This document shows positions 7,802 through 15,281 of a stretch of DNA of 23,676 nt, piece by piece. The notes below the pieces were generated by a model, which made no database searches, was not told where the DNA came from, and saw only the letters and a list, made by a program, of their open reading frames with translations. Location: positions 1 to 23,676 of the forward strand of contig DUZB01000009.1 of assembly GCA_013349725.1 (NCBI GenBank). Reading direction: 5' to 3'. Every line of letters begins with the position of its first letter. The stretch's first letter is position 1. The translations under genes were made by a program, and so were the position numbers. The stretch is from Deltaproteobacteria bacterium. Its GTDB lineage: Bacteria > Desulfobacterota > DSM-4660 > Desulfatiglandales > Desulfatiglandaceae.

Positions 7802-8212
7802 ATGGCAGAAGAGATAAAAGAAGTCGCTGAAGAAATCAAAGAAGAGAACGGGGAAGTAACCAAGATGGAACCGGTTGTCATCAAAAAGCCTCTCGAAAAG
7901 ATGACGGCCATCGAATTGAAAGAAATGGCCAAGACGATTCCGGCCGCCGCCGGCGTAAGCGCCATGAAAAAGGCAGACCTGGTATCCCTTATTCGGGAAT
8001 ACATGGTGATCAAGGAAGAATTCAGCACCGAGCCGAAAGCAAAGAAAATCAAAAAACCCAAAGCGAACATCAAAGAATTAAAAACAAAGGTCGTCCAGCT
8101 TCGGGGGGAAAAAAAGGCCGCCCGTGAAAACAAGGAAAAAGAAAAGGTGAATGTGCTGCGACGACGCATCAATCGCCTGAAAAAACAGACACGGAAAGTT
8201 GTTGTGGGTTGA
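7802..8212 (+). CDS. Small lysine-rich protein with a Rho-N/SAP-like motif
   Basis: A 136-residue, highly charged protein. Residues 1-20 are acidic and alpha-helical in character (MAEEIKEV, then AEEIKEE). The middle (about 35-68), with MTAIELKEMAK and AMKKADLVSLIREY, resembles the helix-extended-loop-helix of Rho N-terminal or SAP-type nucleic-acid-binding domains. The rest is lysine/arginine-rich and probably coiled coil, ending in a basic tail (RRRINRLKKQTRK). I cannot assign a function; binding of RNA or DNA is inferred from the motif and charge. GAGGAG lies about 10 bases before the ATG. It has its own candidate promoters and an intrinsic terminator, so it is likely monocistronic and possibly abundant. 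Confidence 0.85.
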   Translation: MAEEIKEVAEEIKEENGEVTKMEPVVIKKPLEKMTAIELKEMAKTIPAAAGVSAMKKADLVSLIREYMVIKEEFSTEPKAKKIKKPKANIKELKTKVVQLRGEKKAARENKEKEKVNVLRRRINRLKKQTRKVVVG

Positions 8213-8228
8213 AATGGGTTACCGGGAA

Positions 8229-8270
8229 AGCAGGTCGCGGGTTAAACCAGCCCGGACCTGCTTTTCTTTT
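8229..8270 (+). terminator. Intrinsic terminator
   Basis: Perfect 8-bp arms AGCAGGTC (8229-8236) and GACCTGCT (8255-8262) carry an inner CGGG/CCCG pairing across a 9-base loop. The stem is followed by a T-rich run (8262-8270). It lies 16 bp after the stop codon of the lysine-rich gene. Confidence 0.88.
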
Positions 8271-8329
8271 GGGAACATCTTATTTCGCCTATTGCCCTTC
8301 CCCGAACTGAAATCCACCGTTCACGTTTT

Positions 8330-9049
8330 ATGCCTGTCATGAAATCCCCTAAAAAAACCGTAGCGGCCATTGTTCCCGCTGCCGGATCCGGAGTCAGGAT
8401 GGGCGCCGGTCGGGCCAAACAGTTCCTTGAAATCAGGAACAGACCCCTTTTAGCGCTTACCCTTGAGACTCTCCAGAAATGCGATCAGGTGGATGCCATC
8501 ATCCTGGTGGTTCCTGAAGCGGATGTGGCGTTCTGCCGCGACCAGATTGTAGATCCATTCGGCCTGAATAAAGTGGTCAAGATTATTCCCGGCGGCGTGC
8601 GCCGCCAGGATTCCGTACGGATAGGCGTAAAGGCTACGGGAGGGAATTACGACCTCCTCCTCATCCACGATGGAGTCAGGCCCATGATTACCGTGGAGCT
8701 TGTGGAAAGAGTGATTGATGCTGCCTGGACACACCGCGCCGTCATCGCCGCAATGCCTGCCAAAGAGACCGTAAAAGAGGTAAACAGCGAGAATGAAGTA
8801 GTGGGGACATACGACAGGAAAAGGGTGTGGATGGTACAGACCCCACAGATTTTTCGTTACGGGGACATCATGGCTGCTCACGAGAGGGCCGTTTCCGAAG
8901 GGTGGGAAGAAGCAACCGATGATTCTCTGCTTGTAGAGAAAACGGGAATCACGGTAACCGTTGTGGAAGGATCGGACAGGAACATCAAAGTAACAACTCC
9001 TTTTGATCTGGAAATGGCGAGGAATATCCTGGGCAAAAATTCCGAATAA
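8330..9049 (+). CDS. ispD: 2-C-methyl-D-erythritol 4-phosphate cytidylyltransferase
   Basis: IspD transfers CMP from CTP to methylerythritol 4-phosphate in the non-mevalonate isoprenoid pathway. Signature residues are the N-terminal loop PAAGSGVRMG with a following lysine (K30), GGVRRQDSVRIG (about 88-99), the metal-binding aspartate of HDGVRP (D114), the TPQ segment, ATDDS, and IKVTTPFDLEMA near the C-terminus. The length (239 residues) is normal and no IspF domain is fused. Start candidates are ATG 8330 and ATG 8339. Neither has a clear ribosome binding site, so the first three residues are uncertain. The gene follows a terminator, so it probably opens a new unit with hemC and cobA-hemD. 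Confidence 0.95.
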   Translation: MPVMKSPKKTVAAIVPAAGSGVRMGAGRAKQFLEIRNRPLLALTLETLQKCDQVDAIILVVPEADVAFCRDQIVDPFGLNKVVKIIPGGVRRQDSVRIGVKATGGNYDLLLIHDGVRPMITVELVERVIDAAWTHRAVIAAMPAKETVKEVNSENEVVGTYDRKRVWMVQTPQIFRYGDIMAAHERAVSEGWEEATDDSLLVEKTGITVTVVEGSDRNIKVTTPFDLEMARNILGKNSE

Positions 9050-9058
9050 GAAATGGCT

Positions 9059-9062
9059 GGAG
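9059..9062 (+). promoter_or_regulatory. Ribosome binding site that decides the hemC start
   Basis: GGAG ends 5 bases before ATG 9068. The alternative in-frame ATG at 9053 lies upstream of this site and has none of its own, so 9068 is preferred. Confidence 0.7.
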
Positions 9063-9067
9063 AAGAT

Positions 9068-9997
9068 ATGATTTTACGGATAGGCACCAGGGGCAGCAAG
9101 CTGGCCTTGATACAGAGTGAGTGGATAAAAAACAGGATACAGGACAGACATCCGGATGTCCGTGTGGTACTCACCGTCATCAAGACAACAGGCGATAAGA
9201 TCCTGGACTCTCCCTTGAGTAAAATCGGGGGAAAAGGATTGTTTGTAAAAGAGATCGAGGATGCCCTCCTGCAAAACAGGGTAGACCTTGCCGTTCACAG
9301 CATGAAGGATGTTCCCGCGGAACTGCCCGAAGGACTGATGCTTGCGGCCTTTCCCGAACGCGAGGACCCGAGGGACGCCCTCGTTTCAGTAGGGGATGCG
9401 TCCATTGACCAGCTTCCCCGGAAAGCAAGACTGGGCACCAGCAGCCTTCGAAGGGCAGCCCAGATCCTTCATATCCGCCCAGACCTGGATATCGCCCCCC
9501 TGCGGGGAAACGTGGACACGCGCCTTGGGAAACTCAGCGGCGGCGAACTGGACTGCATTATCCTGGCCACGGCCGGTCTTAAGAGAATGGGCCTTGAAGA
9601 CAGGATTTCACAGGTCATACCCACGGATAAAATCCTGCCGGCCATCGGACAGGGAGCGCTTGGTCTTGAAACAAGACGGGACGATGCACGAACTATCGCA
9701 GTTATTAGTTTTTTGAATCATGAGCCTACGCAGGTTGCCGTAGCGGCTGAACGAGCCTTCCTGAAAGAACTGGAAGGGGGCTGTCAGGTCCCAATCGCCG
9801 GTCTCGCCCACCTGGAAAATGATCGTCTCCATTTTACGGGCATGGTGGCTGAACTGGACGGAACCCGAATCATTCAGGATCAGATTTCCGGAAACAAAAA
9901 AGACGCCGCTCAGATGGGAAGAGAGCTCGCCGGAAAACTCTTAGCCGGCGGCGCACGAAAAATCCTTGAAAAGATCTATGGAAAGGCCATATCATGA
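9068..9997 (+). CDS. hemC: Hydroxymethylbilane synthase (porphobilinogen deaminase)
   Basis: HemC polymerises four porphobilinogen molecules into hydroxymethylbilane, the linear precursor of haem, sirohaem and cobalamin. From ATG 9068 the protein is 309 residues and starts MILRIGTRGSKLAL, exactly as the family does. Motifs include KGLFVKEIE, the catalytic aspartate in HSMKDVP (D81), LGTSSLRRAAQ, RGNVDTRLGKL and the cysteine carrying the dipyrromethane cofactor in EGGCQVPIAG (C239). The frame is also open from ATG 9053, but the ribosome binding site favours 9068. The stop codon overlaps the start of cobA-hemD in an ATGA (9994-9997), indicating translational coupling of consecutive pathway steps. 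Confidence 0.97.
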   Translation: MILRIGTRGSKLALIQSEWIKNRIQDRHPDVRVVLTVIKTTGDKILDSPLSKIGGKGLFVKEIEDALLQNRVDLAVHSMKDVPAELPEGLMLAAFPEREDPRDALVSVGDASIDQLPRKARLGTSSLRRAAQILHIRPDLDIAPLRGNVDTRLGKLSGGELDCIILATAGLKRMGLEDRISQVIPTDKILPAIGQGALGLETRRDDARTIAVISFLNHEPTQVAVAAERAFLKELEGGCQVPIAGLAHLENDRLHFTGMVAELDGTRIIQDQISGNKKDAAQMGRELAGKLLAGGARKILEKIYGKAIS

Positions 9998-11553
9998 AAC
10001 CCAGCGCAAACACAGCAACCACAACTTTCAAACCGGGGAAGGTATTCCTGGTTGGCGCCGGCCCAGGCGATCCCGGACTCCTGACCCTGAAAGCCAAACA
10101 ATGCATTGAGGAGGCCCATGTCGTAATCTACGATTATCTGGCCAACCGGGTCTTTTTAGAGTACGCCTCCGAAAAGGCGGAAATTATCTATGTGGGAAAA
10201 AAGGGCGGGGATCACACCATGAAGCAGGAAGATATCAACGCCCTGATCATCGAAAAGACTGCAAACGGGAAGACCGTGGTGCGGCTTAAGGGAGGGGACC
10301 CGTTCATTTTCGGGCGGGGAGGGGAAGAAGCCCAGGAATTGATCAGAGCAGGAGTCCCTTTCGAGGTAATTCCCGGCGTCACCTCGGCCATATCCGTCCC
10401 GGCCTACGCGGGAATTCCCTTGACACACAGAGATTATACCGCAACGGTTGCCTTTGTCACAGGACACGAAGATCCGACCAAGGAAAAATCCAACATCCAC
10501 TGGGATAAACTGGCCACGGCCGCGGGCACACTGGTTTTTCTGATGGGAGTGGGAAATATTGCCAAGATAGCCGAAAGGCTCGTCGCATGTGGGCGCTCTT
10601 CCCGCACACCCGCGGCGGTTATCCGCAGGGGAACCATGAGTGACCAGGAGACCGTGACGGGGAATCTTGAAAACATTGCCGAACGAACCAAAAACGCCGG
10701 GATTCGTCCTCCGGCAATCATTGTGGTAGGGGACGTGGTGACCCTGAGAGAGGAACTGAACTGGTTCGAGACAAAACCTCTTTTTGGAAAACGGATTATC
10801 GTCACAAGGGCGAGGGAACAGGCCAGCGGTTTTCTCAAGAAGCTGGCATCGCTGGGCGCTGAATGCATCCAGTTCCCCACCATACAGGTCATCCCTCCAG
10901 AGAGCTGGGAAGCGCTCGATACAGCCATAGGGCATCTTGCAGACTATGCATGGATTCTTTTCACCTCGCCCAATGGGGTAAAATTTTTCCTGGAACGGCT
11001 CCATTTTCACGGAAAGGACATGCGGGAGCTCAAAGGAATCAGGATCGGCGCCATCGGTCCGAAAACGGCGGAGAAGTGGCACAGGTTGGGGATCGTGCCC
11101 GACCTTGTCCCGGAGGAGTACAGGGCGGAAGCCATTGTTGAGGCATTCAGGAAAATGGGAGACGGTCCCGGAAAAATCCTTCTTCCGAGGGCGGCAAAGG
11201 CCAGGGAGGTGCTGCCGGAAGATCTGAAAAAGATGGGGTTTGAAGTGGATGTCGTTCCTGCCTACCAGACCATCAAACCTGATCAGGACACGGCCATTGT
11301 GGCGGAAATGCTCCGGAAAGGCCGGATACATATGGTCACTTTTACAAGCTCATCCACAGTAACTAATTTCCTGAGTATGATGGATCAGCATGATCGAACC
11401 CTCAGGGACTGCCTGACGGGCGTAACCATTGCCTGCATCGGACCCGTCACAGCAAAAACGGCGAAGGAAAACGGACTGAACGTGACCCTGACCCCAAAGG
11501 AATATACTATCGACTCCCTCACGGACGTTATTATTGAGTATTACCGCACTTGA
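9994..11553 (+). CDS. cobA-hemD: Fused uroporphyrinogen-III C-methyltransferase / uroporphyrinogen-III synthase
   Basis: The 519-residue fusion cyclises hydroxymethylbilane to uroporphyrinogen III (HemD) and methylates it twice with SAM to precorrin-2 (CobA), the branch point to sirohaem and cobalamin. The CobA domain (about 9-250) shows VGAGPGDPGLLT, RLKGGDPFIFGRGGEE, VIPGVTSA, GIPLTHRDY and LMGVG. The HemD domain (about 262-517) begins with GKRIIVTRA and contains ILFTSPNGVKFF, IGPKTA and TFTSSSTV. This fusion is frequent in Clostridia and Deltaproteobacteria. Its start overlaps the hemC stop by 4 bases. It is the last plus-strand gene before a convergent pair, with only 42 bp to the end of the opposite gene and no clear terminator. 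Confidence 0.96.
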   Translation: MKPSANTATTTFKPGKVFLVGAGPGDPGLLTLKAKQCIEEAHVVIYDYLANRVFLEYASEKAEIIYVGKKGGDHTMKQEDINALIIEKTANGKTVVRLKGGDPFIFGRGGEEAQELIRAGVPFEVIPGVTSAISVPAYAGIPLTHRDYTATVAFVTGHEDPTKEKSNIHWDKLATAAGTLVFLMGVGNIAKIAERLVACGRSSRTPAAVIRRGTMSDQETVTGNLENIAERTKNAGIRPPAIIVVGDVVTLREELNWFETKPLFGKRIIVTRAREQASGFLKKLASLGAECIQFPTIQVIPPESWEALDTAIGHLADYAWILFTSPNGVKFFLERLHFHGKDMRELKGIRIGAIGPKTAEKWHRLGIVPDLVPEEYRAEAIVEAFRKMGDGPGKILLPRAAKAREVLPEDLKKMGFEVDVVPAYQTIKPDQDTAIVAEMLRKGRIHMVTFTSSSTVTNFLSMMDQHDRTLRDCLTGVTIACIGPVTAKTAKENGLNVTLTPKEYTIDSLTDVIIEYYRT

Positions 11554-11595
11554 AAGTATCTTATTCAAGAATCCCGGCAGGAATGTTTTCACTTG

Positions 11596-13296
11596 TCAAA
11601 AAAGAGGAATCTTCGGAGGTTTTCCCCGCATCAGGGCAATATCCCTGAAAAAGCGGTAGATGACTTTCTGCACGTCTATAAGCAGATTGAAGCTGTGCCT
11701 ATACAGCGACCAGATATCTTCCATGACCATTTTCACAAGGCGCAGGTGAATCATATCATTCATGAACGTGGTGATAGCCGACCTGATGAGGTAATCATCG
11801 CGGCTGAATTCGGGATCGATATCGGCCAGAACTCCCTTGAGGGTAATGAGGGCTTTTTCATACATCATTAAATCCGCGGAGAATACAACGCCCTGGTAGG
11901 TAAATTTCTCAAAGAGGAACTCGATAGTGGACAGGATTCCCCTGTCGCCTTTCTTCAGGCCGGTCATGGCCTCTTCGATGACCCCCTCAATCTTGCCGCT
12001 CATGACCTTGTCCACGGAAATACTGCCTTTGGTAATCACATCGGCGGCATAGAAGATTACCTTGCCGTGATCCATGATCAGACCAAGAGTCAGAAGAACC
12101 ATGGCTAATCGTTCCAGCCTTCCCAACCGTCCCAGCATGGTCCAGTCGTAAAAAATAATCCTGGGCCACTGCCCCTCAAAGGTATAGGCCAGGTTTCCGG
12201 CGTGAGGATCTCCGTGAAAAATGCTCTCCCCGTTCATATCCTGAATGGGTCTGATAATGCATAACCTCGCCAGGGTGATGGCCAGACGCCGTCTTTCCCT
12301 GGGGGTCAGGCCGGCAACATCCGTGATTTTGGCGCCGTCCAGTCGGGACATGACCGTCATGACGGGGGTGGATGCCGCCGAACGCTCCGGAACCAGGACC
12401 GCGTTGTCGGAAGCATGATAAGACAGGGCCTTGTCCAGGTTACCCTGTTCCATGGTCAGGTCCATCTCATTTTCAAGGAGCCTCCTGACCTGACTGAGCG
12501 TTCCCTGAAAGCTGAAATCCCCCAGCCCCCACTCAGACCTGTTGTCATCAAGGAATGTGACCGTACGGTCCAGCAGCAGAAGTTCCGCCGGCAGGTTTCT
12601 CCTGACCGCGGGTTTTACGACTTTCAGGACCGATGAAACAGGAGACCCTTTTTCTCCGGAAAGTACCTCGGCGGGAACCACCGCACAGACGCTTGCCTCG
12701 GCAAGGATCTTTTTCTCCGGCGTTATGGTGAATTCCCCGCTGGTCGATTGGATGGCCTTCCTGAGAAAAGGACGTAATTGGCCATAGGTTACCGTCTTGA
12801 TCTTGTCTTCCAGATCGGTGAGAGAATCCTTGACCTGGGGGTCCAATCCGGGACTTCGGCATATGATCTGGCCCAGTTTCTGCAGGCTCGGCATATCGCT
12901 CACGAGCATAAACAGGCGTTCGCCAGGCGTGGCGGAAAGGGAAAGGCCTAACTGATCCACGATTTTCTCTGCCAGGCGTTTCAGGGGCAGCTGGGAGATG
13001 AGAAAAATGATCCCTTCCACGACAACCGGCTGAAATTTGGCGTAGGAAGGGGGCAGGAAAGACTCGATGCCCGTGAAAAGGACCATCTGCCGTGTCGTCT
13101 GATCCAGCACCCCTTCAGCCTTTGCCTCTTTTAAAAGGCGTAATGCGCGGCTACGCATGACAATGACACCGGGATTTCCCCCATCTATGGGGGCAAGCAC
13201 TTTAAGAAAACGGGTCATGAAGGATGCCCCGGAATCTTCCCTGATCCCGAACCCCTTCAATAGACCCATTCCTTCCCGTGTTTCGTCATCCTTCAC
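11596..13296 (-). CDS. UbiB/ABC1/AarF-family atypical kinase-like protein
   Basis: The 566-residue chain carries the hallmarks of the ABC1/ADCK (UbiB) family. These are the family-specific KLGQ (K140-Q143), a nucleotide-loop region AEASVCAVVPAEV (about 199-211), the kinase lysine in VLKVVKP (K225), ENEMDLTMEQGN (E276, D279), the catalytic HGDPHAGN (D363) and metal-binding DW (D384). The usual alanine-rich loop (AAAS...QV) is noticeably degenerate. About 135 residues precede KLGQ, and no clear pair of C-terminal transmembrane helices is seen. Start is GTG 13296, overlapping the phaR-like stop by 11 bases; ATG 13269 is an alternative. UbiB-family proteins control lipid and quinone metabolism. 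Coupling to a PHA regulator and phasin suggests a role at the storage granule rather than in ubiquinone synthesis, but that is inference. Confidence 0.88.
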   Translation of the reverse strand: MKDDETREGMGLLKGFGIREDSGASFMTRFLKVLAPIDGGNPGVIVMRSRALRLLKEAKAEGVLDQTTRQMVLFTGIESFLPPSYAKFQPVVVEGIIFLISQLPLKRLAEKIVDQLGLSLSATPGERLFMLVSDMPSLQKLGQIICRSPGLDPQVKDSLTDLEDKIKTVTYGQLRPFLRKAIQSTSGEFTITPEKKILAEASVCAVVPAEVLSGEKGSPVSSVLKVVKPAVRRNLPAELLLLDRTVTFLDDNRSEWGLGDFSFQGTLSQVRRLLENEMDLTMEQGNLDKALSYHASDNAVLVPERSAASTPVMTVMSRLDGAKITDVAGLTPRERRRLAITLARLCIIRPIQDMNGESIFHGDPHAGNLAYTFEGQWPRIIFYDWTMLGRLGRLERLAMVLLTLGLIMDHGKVIFYAADVITKGSISVDKVMSGKIEGVIEEAMTGLKKGDRGILSTIEFLFEKFTYQGVVFSADLMMYEKALITLKGVLADIDPEFSRDDYLIRSAITTFMNDMIHLRLVKMVMEDIWSLYRHSFNLLIDVQKVIYRFFRDIALMRGKPPKIPLF

Positions 13297-14044
13297 TACC
13301 CATCACCATTTCCTTCTCTTCGCTCGAATCAAGCCTTTCTTTTTCAGAAGCAGGAGTCTCACGTACCAGCTCTACGACCTTGGACTTGCCTTCCTTGACA
13401 TCAGGAATCGTTTCGATCACAGCCTTCTTCTCTTCGGCCTTTGCCTTTTTTTCCATGGCTGCCTTCCTGGTTTCCGACACCTTCCGAGCCTGAAGTTTTT
13501 CCAGTTTTTCGATTTTCCCTGTCAGCGCCTTGATCTCCTCTGTAAGCCCGGCGACCTGGTCCTTTGTAACAAGTTTCATGGCATCCAGGATTTCATCGAC
13601 GCGCTGATCGATTTTTTCGCCGACCCATTTCTTCAGGTCATCCGCCCGACCCGTCATATCCTTCCTGAGGGCAGATCCCTCGGACGCAGAAATCTCCTTT
13701 TCCTTGATTAGACGATCCACCAGTTTATCGATTTCCTCATCGGCCATCGTCAACGCCCGGTCCCATAGAGAAACATATTTTCTTCCATAATCGACCAGGG
13801 TTCCAGGTCCTTTTCTAAGCAATTGAATCAGGACCTTTGATGCCAGATCGTTTCCCTTGACCTGACCATCCCGCGCCAGGATCTGGGAAACAATGCCGGA
13901 GGTCAGATCTTCCCCGGTCTTATTGTCCATCACGGAAATCTTCTTTCCCGCCTTGATCAATTCGGAGATACCGTCCAGCGTGATATATTTCTTATCCGCC
14001 GTATCGTAGAGTTTTCGGTTTGCATACCTCTTGATCTTGTGCAT
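13286..14044 (-). CDS. phaR: PHA synthesis regulator (PhaR-type) with coiled-coil tail
   Basis: PhaR proteins bind DNA and polyhydroxyalkanoate, repressing phasin and their own genes until granules titrate them away. The N-terminal 60 residues match the PHB_acc_N DNA-binding domain: IKRYANRKLYDT, KYITLDGISELI and MDNKTGEDLTS. The following region (about 65-120) fits the PHB-accumulation repeat. The C-terminal half is a long charged helix/coiled coil with lysine-, glutamate- and alanine-rich segments, resembling a phasin. At 252 residues it is longer than many PhaR proteins. ATG 14044 has GGAGGGG about 4 bases upstream. It lies 15 bp after the phasin gene and overlaps the UbiB-like gene by 11 bases. 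It is the natural candidate for binding the palindrome in the phasin promoter. Confidence 0.9.
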   Translation of the reverse strand: MHKIKRYANRKLYDTADKKYITLDGISELIKAGKKISVMDNKTGEDLTSGIVSQILARDGQVKGNDLASKVLIQLLRKGPGTLVDYGRKYVSLWDRALTMADEEIDKLVDRLIKEKEISASEGSALRKDMTGRADDLKKWVGEKIDQRVDEILDAMKLVTKDQVAGLTEEIKALTGKIEKLEKLQARKVSETRKAAMEKKAKAEEKKAVIETIPDVKEGKSKVVELVRETPASEKERLDSSEEKEMVMGSEG

Positions 14045-14059
14045 ATACCCCTCCTTCTT

Positions 14060-14656
14060 TTACGCGGCAACCTGTTTGCCCAGAGCATTCATCCTCTGGT
14101 TCAGGGCCTTGATGGCCTTGGACAGATCATCCATATCCTTCTTGTTGGGAAGATTCAGTTTTTCGGGAATGGACTGCATGGTATTCCCCACTCCTTCTTC
14201 GATCTTTTTCATCAAGGGAATCTTATCTGTGAGTTTCCGACCATTCTCCACCAGATCATCGAAGAGTTTGCTGGAGTCTTTTTTCATGCCGTTATAAAGA
14301 TCATTTCCGCTATCCACCGCGTCGTCCATGGTTGTCCGGAAGTTCTTCTTCACACCTTCCACGAACCCCCTGCCATTATCTACAAATTCCTTGAATACCT
14401 TTTGTGGGTCTTTTGTCACGTCGCCAATGAATTCCTTACTGTCAGCATACCATCCTTCAACCATCCTGATGGGGTCATCTCTCAGATCCGCGACAAAAGC
14501 TTTTCCTGTCTCAAACGGTTTTGTCACATATTTTTCCACGCTTTCGTTCATGGTTTCCATCCACTTGTCAGCAGATTTCCGAATCGATTTGATCGTATGA
14601 AGGGGCCTCTGCGTCCTTTTATTCATCTTTTTTACAACCTTCCGCGTTTTTGCCAT
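14060..14656 (-). CDS. Phasin-like granule-associated protein
   Basis: A 198-residue, alanine-poor but lysine- and aspartate-rich amphipathic helical protein. It has a basic N-terminus (MAKTRKVVKKMNKRTQR), a central set of amphipathic helices (about 25-150), and a C-terminal PNKKDMDDLSKAIKALNQRM segment that looks like the short oligomerisation coiled coil of PhaF/PhaI-type phasins. No catalytic motif or membrane helix is present. Phasins coat polyester or lipid granules. The AGGAGG ribosome binding site 7-8 bases before ATG 14656 and a near-consensus promoter predict strong expression. The next gene is a PhaR-type regulator. Assignment is by composition and context, so it could coat wax-ester or TAG bodies rather than PHA. 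Confidence 0.8.
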   Translation of the reverse strand: MAKTRKVVKKMNKRTQRPLHTIKSIRKSADKWMETMNESVEKYVTKPFETGKAFVADLRDDPIRMVEGWYADSKEFIGDVTKDPQKVFKEFVDNGRGFVEGVKKNFRTTMDDAVDSGNDLYNGMKKDSSKLFDDLVENGRKLTDKIPLMKKIEEGVGNTMQSIPEKLNLPNKKDMDDLSKAIKALNQRMNALGKQVAA

Positions 14657-14718
14657 TTCTTTAAATCCTCCTGAATTTAAAATTCATTAACTCACCAGTA
14701 AAGTGAGACCATGATGCA

Positions 14719-14746
14719 ATTATAACGCACTGCGTCATTTTGTCAA
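14719..14746 (-). promoter_or_regulatory. Strong sigma-70 promoter of the phasin operon
   Basis: On the minus strand a perfect TTGACA (14746-14741) and perfect TATAAT (14724-14719) are separated by 16 bp. A palindromic operator-like site fills the spacer, so a bound repressor would block RNA polymerase directly. Confidence 0.85.
14723..14737. promoter_or_regulatory. Operator-like palindrome in the phasin promoter
   Basis: The top strand reads TAACGCACTGCGTCA, with exact half-sites ACGCA and TGCGT around one base and further outer symmetry. The minus-strand form TGACGCAGTGCGTTA matches the site upstream of the patatin gene (22420-22434) at 13 of 15 positions. PhaR from this operon is the obvious candidate ligand; a TetR-type regulator is possible. 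Confidence 0.65.
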
Positions 14747-14778
14747 GAACTTTTTTTATTCGGAGGCGGTTTGGTATG

Positions 14779-14803
14779 CGTTCCCACGCGGAGCGTGGGA
14801 ACG
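14779..14803. repeat. Palindromic extragenic element (copy 2)
   Basis: Arms of 11 bp (CGTTCCCACGC and GCGTGGGAACG) enclose GGA. It shares the arms and a following GAG with the copy at 3228-3251. It lies between the phasin promoter and the 3' end of the 128-residue protein gene. No T-run follows on either strand. Confidence 0.85.
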
Positions 14804-14816
14804 AGAAAGGATATCT

Positions 14817-14843
14817 ATTCGTACAATTCGTGTGATTCGTGGT
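14817..14843. repeat. 9-bp-period tandem repeat (ATTCGTNNN)
   Basis: Three units ATTCGTACA, ATTCGTGTG and ATTCGTGGT follow each other at exactly 9-bp steps, ending 11 bp from the stop codon of the adjacent minus-strand gene. It has the same period and terminal TGGT as the CTTCATG array at 284-310. Confidence 0.65.
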
Positions 14844-14854
14844 CGAAACGCGTA

Positions 14855-15241
14855 TTATCTGGAACTATGGGTGGCGCAGTATTTCGAACCGGCAACAGCC
14901 TTTCTCTTGCACTGGTTTCCGCTCTTGGTTACGGCCTTGCACTGCCCGGGGCCTGGCGACGGAACTTCTTCTTCCTCCTCCTGATCCAGATTCAGTTTTC
15001 TCAGCAGTTCGTTGGCGATATCTCCTGCTTTTGCATTGACGGACCGAATAAAATCGTACACCGTCCCGATGGTCTCTTTCTGGAAATTTTCCAGTTTATC
15101 GGCCGTCGCGCCACTCAGATTAATCTTTTCCAGCACTTCAAAGGGCATGTTTGCAATGGATTTGTGAATCTGCTCCACGGTGGTAGCCCCGTTGTCGATG
15201 GCTTCCTGTACCAGGTCCTTCAATTCCTTTATTCTTTTCAT
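14855..15241 (-). CDS. Small phasin-like protein with C-terminal zinc-type CCCH motif
   Basis: A 128-residue protein of two parts. Residues 1-85 are helical and amphipathic (LVQEAIDNGATTVEQIHK, FEVLEKINLSG, TIGTVYDFIRSVN), resembling small conserved proteobacterial proteins of unknown function and phasins. After an acidic EEEEE linker and a PSPGPG hinge comes C-x9-C-x10-C-x2-H (C101, C111, C122, H125), a probable zinc-binding knuckle. The same motif with identical spacing occurs twice at the end of the WS/DGAT four genes upstream. A GGGGGAG ribosome binding site sits close to ATG 15241. It is the last gene of the putative wax-ester operon, 40 bp after the reductase. Function is unknown; granule association is inferred. 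Confidence 0.85.
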   Translation of the reverse strand: MKRIKELKDLVQEAIDNGATTVEQIHKSIANMPFEVLEKINLSGATADKLENFQKETIGTVYDFIRSVNAKAGDIANELLRKLNLDQEEEEEVPSPGPGQCKAVTKSGNQCKRKAVAGSKYCATHSSR

Positions 15242-15281
15242 GGCTCCCCCCTGCTAAAAAACGGCTATATGGTTGAGTGGT

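Noticed and set aside
10156..11331. Minus-strand frame of 391 residues opposite cobA-hemD
   Set aside because: Antisense shadow of a fully motif-supported fusion gene.
11549..11569. CTTGAA/TTCAAG inverted repeat between convergent genes
   Set aside because: Only 6-bp arms and no T-run on either strand, too weak to call a terminator.
192..14843. Tandem and inverted repeats as CRISPR arrays
   Set aside because: Units are 7-9 bp with no unique spacers of 25-40 bp, and no cas genes are present.
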